A stretch of DNA of 8,539 nt, from contig VFFY01000140.1 of assembly GCA_009392675.1 (NCBI GenBank), positions 1 to 8,539 on the forward strand. Direction: 5' to 3'. Shown here one piece after another: positions 6,230-8,539 of this stretch; the stretch's first letter is position 1, and each line of letters opens with the position of its first letter. The position numbers were made by a program, and so were the translations under genes. This DNA is from SAR202 cluster bacterium. GTDB lineage: Bacteria > Chloroflexota > Dehalococcoidia > Lucifugimonadales > UBA826. The notes below the pieces were generated by a model. The model had not been told where the DNA came from. It did not search any database and saw nothing but the letters and a program-made list of their open reading frames with translations.

Positions 6230-7363
6230 CTAAATATATTGCGGCAGTATATGTTCTGAAAAAAGATTAATCGAGTTCATAGCAGTTTTATGGTCAATAT
6301 CTCCCCATTGAAAGGAACACACAAAATAATTGGCACCGGTTTCGATGTATTCTTCCAAATAACGTTCCACTGACTGTGGGGAACCTGCCAAAGCGACACC
6401 CCCTAGTCTAGTAGGATCCCTTCTGTTTGATTGCTGGTCGAATCGCTCTATTTCGGCCTCTATATCCTTTCTGGTTTCCCTAGTCGGAAGACTAGCCGGT
6501 CTATCTCCCACGAACCCGAATGAGCCATCCTTTGAAGATTGGAACTGTTCCAATCCCCTTTTTTCAGCTTCTATTCGCCGAGGAGCTGCTAAATTCCATT
6601 TATATTTTTCCCAGGCTGGAGTCGCAATATTTATCGCTTCTTCGTCTGTATCAGCTACAACCATATGGACAACAAGGCCAATTTTTGGATCTTGACCCTG
6701 ATCGTTTAGTGAGCCTTCACCGTGAGTCTTATTCCAGACATTTTTATATCTCTTGGTTTCAGCCGTGAGGCTTTCCAGAGTTCCTACAATCACAGTGTTC
6801 ATTCCTTCCAAGGCGGCTGTTTCGGCGTTTCTCATATACCACATTGGTGGGAACGGTTTTTGAACCGGTTCTAATCGCATTGGTAGGTTGTCATATTGGT
6901 GAAATTGACCTTGGTACGTTAGAGTTTCTGAACTGAGTCCTTCTTTTATCACTTCCAGAGTTTCAAGGTATCTTTGGTAATTTTTGTCAGAATCGTCATC
7001 CTGTCCCCAGAAAAAAGCTTCCATCACACCTCCTCTTCCGACTCCGATTTCTACCCGTCCATCGCTCAAGTGGTCAAGCATGCTGATTTCTTCGATCAAC
7101 CTAAGTGGGTGATGAAGAGGCAATACATAAACACATGGAGCTAGTTTTATTTGTGACGTGCGCTGCGATGCTGCGGCTAAAAATACGTTTTGAGAAGGAG
7201 CCAGACTATGCACAGCGGGTGTATGGTGTTCAGCTAGATGGTATGCATAAAACCCTTTTTGGTCTAAAACCTCGATTTGTTGCATCCGAAGCTTGTATAT
7301 CTCATTTAGGGACATGTTCGAGACCGGTTCTATATGATCAAATACGCCAAATTGAAGTGCCAA
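6230..7363 (-). CDS. Luciferase-like (LLM class) flavin-dependent monooxygenase
   Basis: This 377-residue protein belongs to the bacterial luciferase-like flavin oxidoreductases. It begins LQFGVFDHIEP and has LAEHH (43-47), as in luciferase alpha-type proteins. It carries the family hallmark LPLHHPLRLIEEISMLDHLS followed by DGRVEIGVGRG (81-111), and GSPQSVERYLEEYIETGANYF near the C-terminus. Such enzymes use reduced FMN and O2 to oxidise small organic substrates; the target here is unknown. It is only distantly related to the SsuD-like protein downstream, so this is not a recent tandem duplication. The start is TTG, supported by AGGAGAG (7368-7374) and by the family N-terminus beginning there. 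It is the first gene of the flavin operon, 18 bases before the next gene, and probably shares the downstream FMN reductase. It could also be an F420- or FMN-binding reductase, but the luciferase-alpha-like N-terminus favours FMN. Confidence 0.87.
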   Translation of the reverse strand: MALQFGVFDHIEPVSNMSLNEIYKLRMQQIEVLDQKGFYAYHLAEHHTPAVHSLAPSQNVFLAAASQRTSQIKLAPCVYVLPLHHPLRLIEEISMLDHLSDGRVEIGVGRGGVMEAFFWGQDDDSDKNYQRYLETLEVIKEGLSSETLTYQGQFHQYDNLPMRLEPVQKPFPPMWYMRNAETAALEGMNTVIVGTLESLTAETKRYKNVWNKTHGEGSLNDQGQDPKIGLVVHMVVADTDEEAINIATPAWEKYKWNLAAPRRIEAEKRGLEQFQSSKDGSFGFVGDRPASLPTRETRKDIEAEIERFDQQSNRRDPTRLGGVALAGSPQSVERYLEEYIETGANYFVCSFQWGDIDHKTAMNSINLFSEHILPQYI

Positions 7364-7369
7364 ATAACT

Positions 7370-7374
7370 CTCCT
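7370..7374 (-). promoter_or_regulatory. Ribosome binding site for a TTG start
   Basis: AGGAG on the minus strand (7374 to 7370) is 6 bases before TTG at 7363-7361. No ATG is available near the family's expected N-terminus, so this site decides the start of the first monooxygenase gene. Confidence 0.65.
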
Positions 7375-7451
7375 AAGTTTTGTGTGCTATCAGTTTTACC
7401 AGCGACAAGATTTGTGAACCAATATAATACTAGCTATATAATCTTCTGTGT

Positions 7452-7477
7452 TGTACTGAAAATGTACTGTGACAGTA
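7452..7477. repeat. Direct repeat plus palindrome, candidate operator
   Basis: TGTACTG occurs at 7452-7458 and again at 7463-7469, exactly 11 bases (about one helical turn) apart. The second copy is part of a perfect 13-base palindrome, TACTGTGACAGTA (7465-7477). The array lies between the likely -10 box and the ribosome site of msrB, where a bound repressor would block transcription. It may also act on the divergent flavin operon. The regulator is unknown. Confidence 0.5.
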
Positions 7478-7501
7478 TTCAAAATTTTGGGAGACGGATA
7501 G

Positions 7502-7894
7502 ATGGCTGATTTAAAAGACGATGAACAATACCGGGATAAACTTACTCCGATGCAATATGAAGTAACTCGTAATAAATCTACAGAAAGAGCATTTACAGGG
7601 GAGTACTGGAACACGACAGAGGATGGTACCTATTTATGTGTTTGTTGTGGGGAAGAACTTTTCTCTTCCGATACCAAATACGACTCCATGTGTGGGTGGC
7701 CTAGCTTTTACCAGCCGCTTGTTGAGAATCAGATAGAAGAAGAAACGGACATTTCTTTAGGAATGGAGAGGACGGAAGTTATCTGTAAGTCATGTGGTGC
7801 GCATCTGGGGCATGTTTTTCCAGATGGTCCTCAACCTACTGGGCTGCGGTATTGCATTAACTCAGCTTCCTTAAATCTAAAAAAAGACGAGTAG
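7502..7894 (+). CDS. msrB: Peptide-methionine (R)-S-oxide reductase
   Basis: This 130-residue cytosolic repair enzyme reduces methionine-R-sulfoxide in proteins, with electrons usually from thioredoxin. The whole length matches MsrB. It has LTPMQYEVTRNKSTERAF near the start; structural zinc ligands Cys46 and Cys49 (CVCC) and Cys95 and Cys98 (CKSC); KYDSMCGWPSFY with the recycling Cys64; HLGHVFPDGPQPTG; and catalytic Cys118 in RYCINSASL. All expected cysteines are present, so it should be active and thioredoxin-recycled. No MsrA domain is fused and none is encoded nearby. There is no signal peptide. GGGAG lies 8 bases before the ATG. It is transcribed divergently from the flavin monooxygenase operon, which can release H2O2 when uncoupled, so an oxidative-stress link is plausible but inferred. 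Its stop is 8 bases from the convergent sulfatase stop. Confidence 0.97.
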   Translation: MADLKDDEQYRDKLTPMQYEVTRNKSTERAFTGEYWNTTEDGTYLCVCCGEELFSSDTKYDSMCGWPSFYQPLVENQIEEETDISLGMERTEVICKSCGAHLGHVFPDGPQPTGLRYCINSASLNLKKDE

Positions 7895-7902
7895 ACTAAG
7901 GA

Positions 7903-8539
7903 TCAATTGGTCATTTGGGAAAATACCGGTTTTAGTCGGTTTCTTGCTTCAGACTGGGATTTTGAATCTTCAACTTCATAGATAGGAATGTCTTCGTCCC
8001 AATCTGCTTCCAAATCGTATAATTCCCCCGTTTCATATAATTTCCAACTGTGATCACGAATGAACCTTATTTGTCGTAAATCGTTGAGGCCGTGTCTTCT
8101 ATTCATTGGTTCGAAGTGAAAAAACATCCAATCTCTCGGGTTGCCTTTTTCCCCTTTTAACTGAGGATAAAAAGACCTCCCGTCAATAATGTATCCTTCA
8201 GGGAAGTTCAGGCCAGCCGCTTCGAAAATAGTCGGTAGAAAATCTGTAGCTTCAATAAGGTCTGTTTGCACAGTATTGGAAGGAATCGTTCCTGGCATCA
8301 AACAAATCAAAGGAACATGGGTACCCCTATCGCTGGTCTTCCCTTTACCACCGCAAATCTCATTATGCTGGTGCATCATTGAACAGACATCGGCTGGGCT
8401 ACCGTTGTCTCCAAGGTAGATGACCAATGTATCTTCCTGAAGTCCTTGATTTTCAAGATAGTTCAGTAATCTACCTATGACTTTGTCGTGATACTCAACC
8501 ATATCTCTATAGAATTTAGGATCATCTTCCCATGATCCA
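7903..8539 (-). CDS. Sulfatase, C-terminal part (N-terminus beyond the window)
   Basis: The frame is open from the right edge, so the Met at 8502 is internal and the true start lies outside. The 211 visible residues are the C-terminal portion of a formylglycine-dependent sulfatase, which hydrolyses sulfate esters using Ca2+. YHDKVIGRLLNYLENQGL, then TLVIYLGDNGS with the metal-binding Asp-Asn pair, and GGKGKTSDRGTHVPLI with the conserved active-site Lys are all typical. These are followed by DLIEATDFLPTIFEAAGL, DGRSFYPQLKGEKGNPRDW and a C-terminal ELYDLEAD segment. The usual 'SDNG' is GDNG here. The formylglycine motif (CxPxR) and any signal peptide are not visible, so activity and location cannot be judged. 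Substrates of such enzymes in marine bacteria are often algal sulfated glycans or small sulfate esters; this one is unknown. It converges on msrB with 8 bases between stops, and no clear terminator hairpin was seen. Confidence 0.92.
   Translation of the reverse strand, partial: GSWEDDPKFYRDMVEYHDKVIGRLLNYLENQGLQEDTLVIYLGDNGSPADVCSMMHQHNEICGGKGKTSDRGTHVPLICLMPGTIPSNTVQTDLIEATDFLPTIFEAAGLNFPEGYIIDGRSFYPQLKGEKGNPRDWMFFHFEPMNRRHGLNDLRQIRFIRDHSWKLYETGELYDLEADWDEDIPIYEVEDSKSQSEARNRLKPVFSQMTN

Larger units (their letters stand above)
7364..7501. promoter_or_regulatory. Divergent control region between the flavin operon and msrB
   Basis: This 138-base non-coding AT-rich region serves two divergent genes. 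Facing msrB there are two perfect TATAAT hexamers (7423-7428 and 7437-7442). The second is preceded by TTGTGA (7412-7417) with a rather long 19-base spacer. A weak minus-strand pair, TTTTCA and TATATA, may serve the flavin operon. A repeat array (7452-7477) lies just past the msrB -10. GGGAG (7489-7493) is the msrB ribosome site, 8 bases before ATG. Transcription starts are not certain. Confidence 0.5.

Noticed and set aside
5084..7363. Tandem duplication of the two monooxygenase genes
   Set aside because: Their motifs and N-termini belong to different branches of the luciferase-like family, so a recent duplication is not supported.
7105..7509. Plus-strand open frame of 134 codons overlapping the first monooxygenase and the msrB control region
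   Set aside because: Most of it is antisense to the conserved N-terminus of the luciferase-like gene, and the rest crosses promoter-like sequence; no motif was seen.
7396..7614. Minus-strand open frame opposite the start of msrB
   Set aside because: It overlaps the well-supported MsrB N-terminus and has no ribosome site or known motif.
7894..7937. Possible terminator between msrB and the sulfatase (GACTAA and TTAGTC inverted arms)
   Set aside because: The arms are only 6 bases, AT-rich and more than 30 bases apart, with no U-tract; this is likely chance.

Overview
The window is a dense, moderately AT-rich bacterial segment (about 42% GC by eye). It holds nine complete protein genes and two truncated ones, with roughly 95% of the bases coding. 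Short gaps, stop-to-stop overlaps of convergent genes (114-117 and 4575-4578), an ATGA start/stop overlap (5084-5087) and TTG starts with good Shine-Dalgarno sequences suggest a streamlined, free-living bacterium. The gene mix is luciferase-like flavin monooxygenases, a CaiB/BaiF CoA-transferase, a CitE-type lyase and a sulfatase. It resembles what is reported for marine SAR202-type Chloroflexota, but this assignment is inference from content only and has no phylogenetic marker behind it. No tRNA, rRNA, CRISPR array, insertion sequence or phage gene was seen.

Layout. (1) 1-117, plus strand: the last 38 codons of an unrecognised gene with an acidic tail. (2) 2254 down to 114, minus strand: a probable operon of a formyltransferase resembling the 10-formyl-THF hydrolase domain of ALDH1L1, a small dimeric alpha/beta-barrel protein, and an aldo/keto reductase. 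(3) 2255-2403: a divergent control region with a good plus-strand promoter and three related half-sites. (4) 2404-4578, plus strand: a CaiB/BaiF (family III) CoA-transferase followed by a CitE/HpcH-like CoA-ester lyase. (5) 7363 down to 4575, minus strand: a three-gene flavin operon of a luciferase-like monooxygenase, an SsuD-like monooxygenase and an SsuE/MsuE-like FMN reductase. (6) 7364-7501: a second divergent control region with a direct-repeat-plus-palindrome motif. (7) 7502-7894, plus strand: msrB. (8) 8539 down to 7903, minus strand: the C-terminal part of a sulfatase.

How the genes may work together (inference). The window reads as a catabolic island. Two flavin monooxygenases with their own FMNH2 supply would attack oxidised-sulfur or otherwise recalcitrant small organic compounds. 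The CoA-transferase would activate a carboxylic acid and the CitE-like enzyme would cleave a 3-hydroxyacyl-CoA-type intermediate, giving an acyl-CoA plus an oxo-acid. The aldo/keto reductase could process carbonyl products, and the formyltransferase/hydrolase would act on one-carbon (formyl-folate) units. MsrB, the SsuD-like enzyme and the sulfatase give a loose sulfur theme. The true substrates cannot be read from this sequence.
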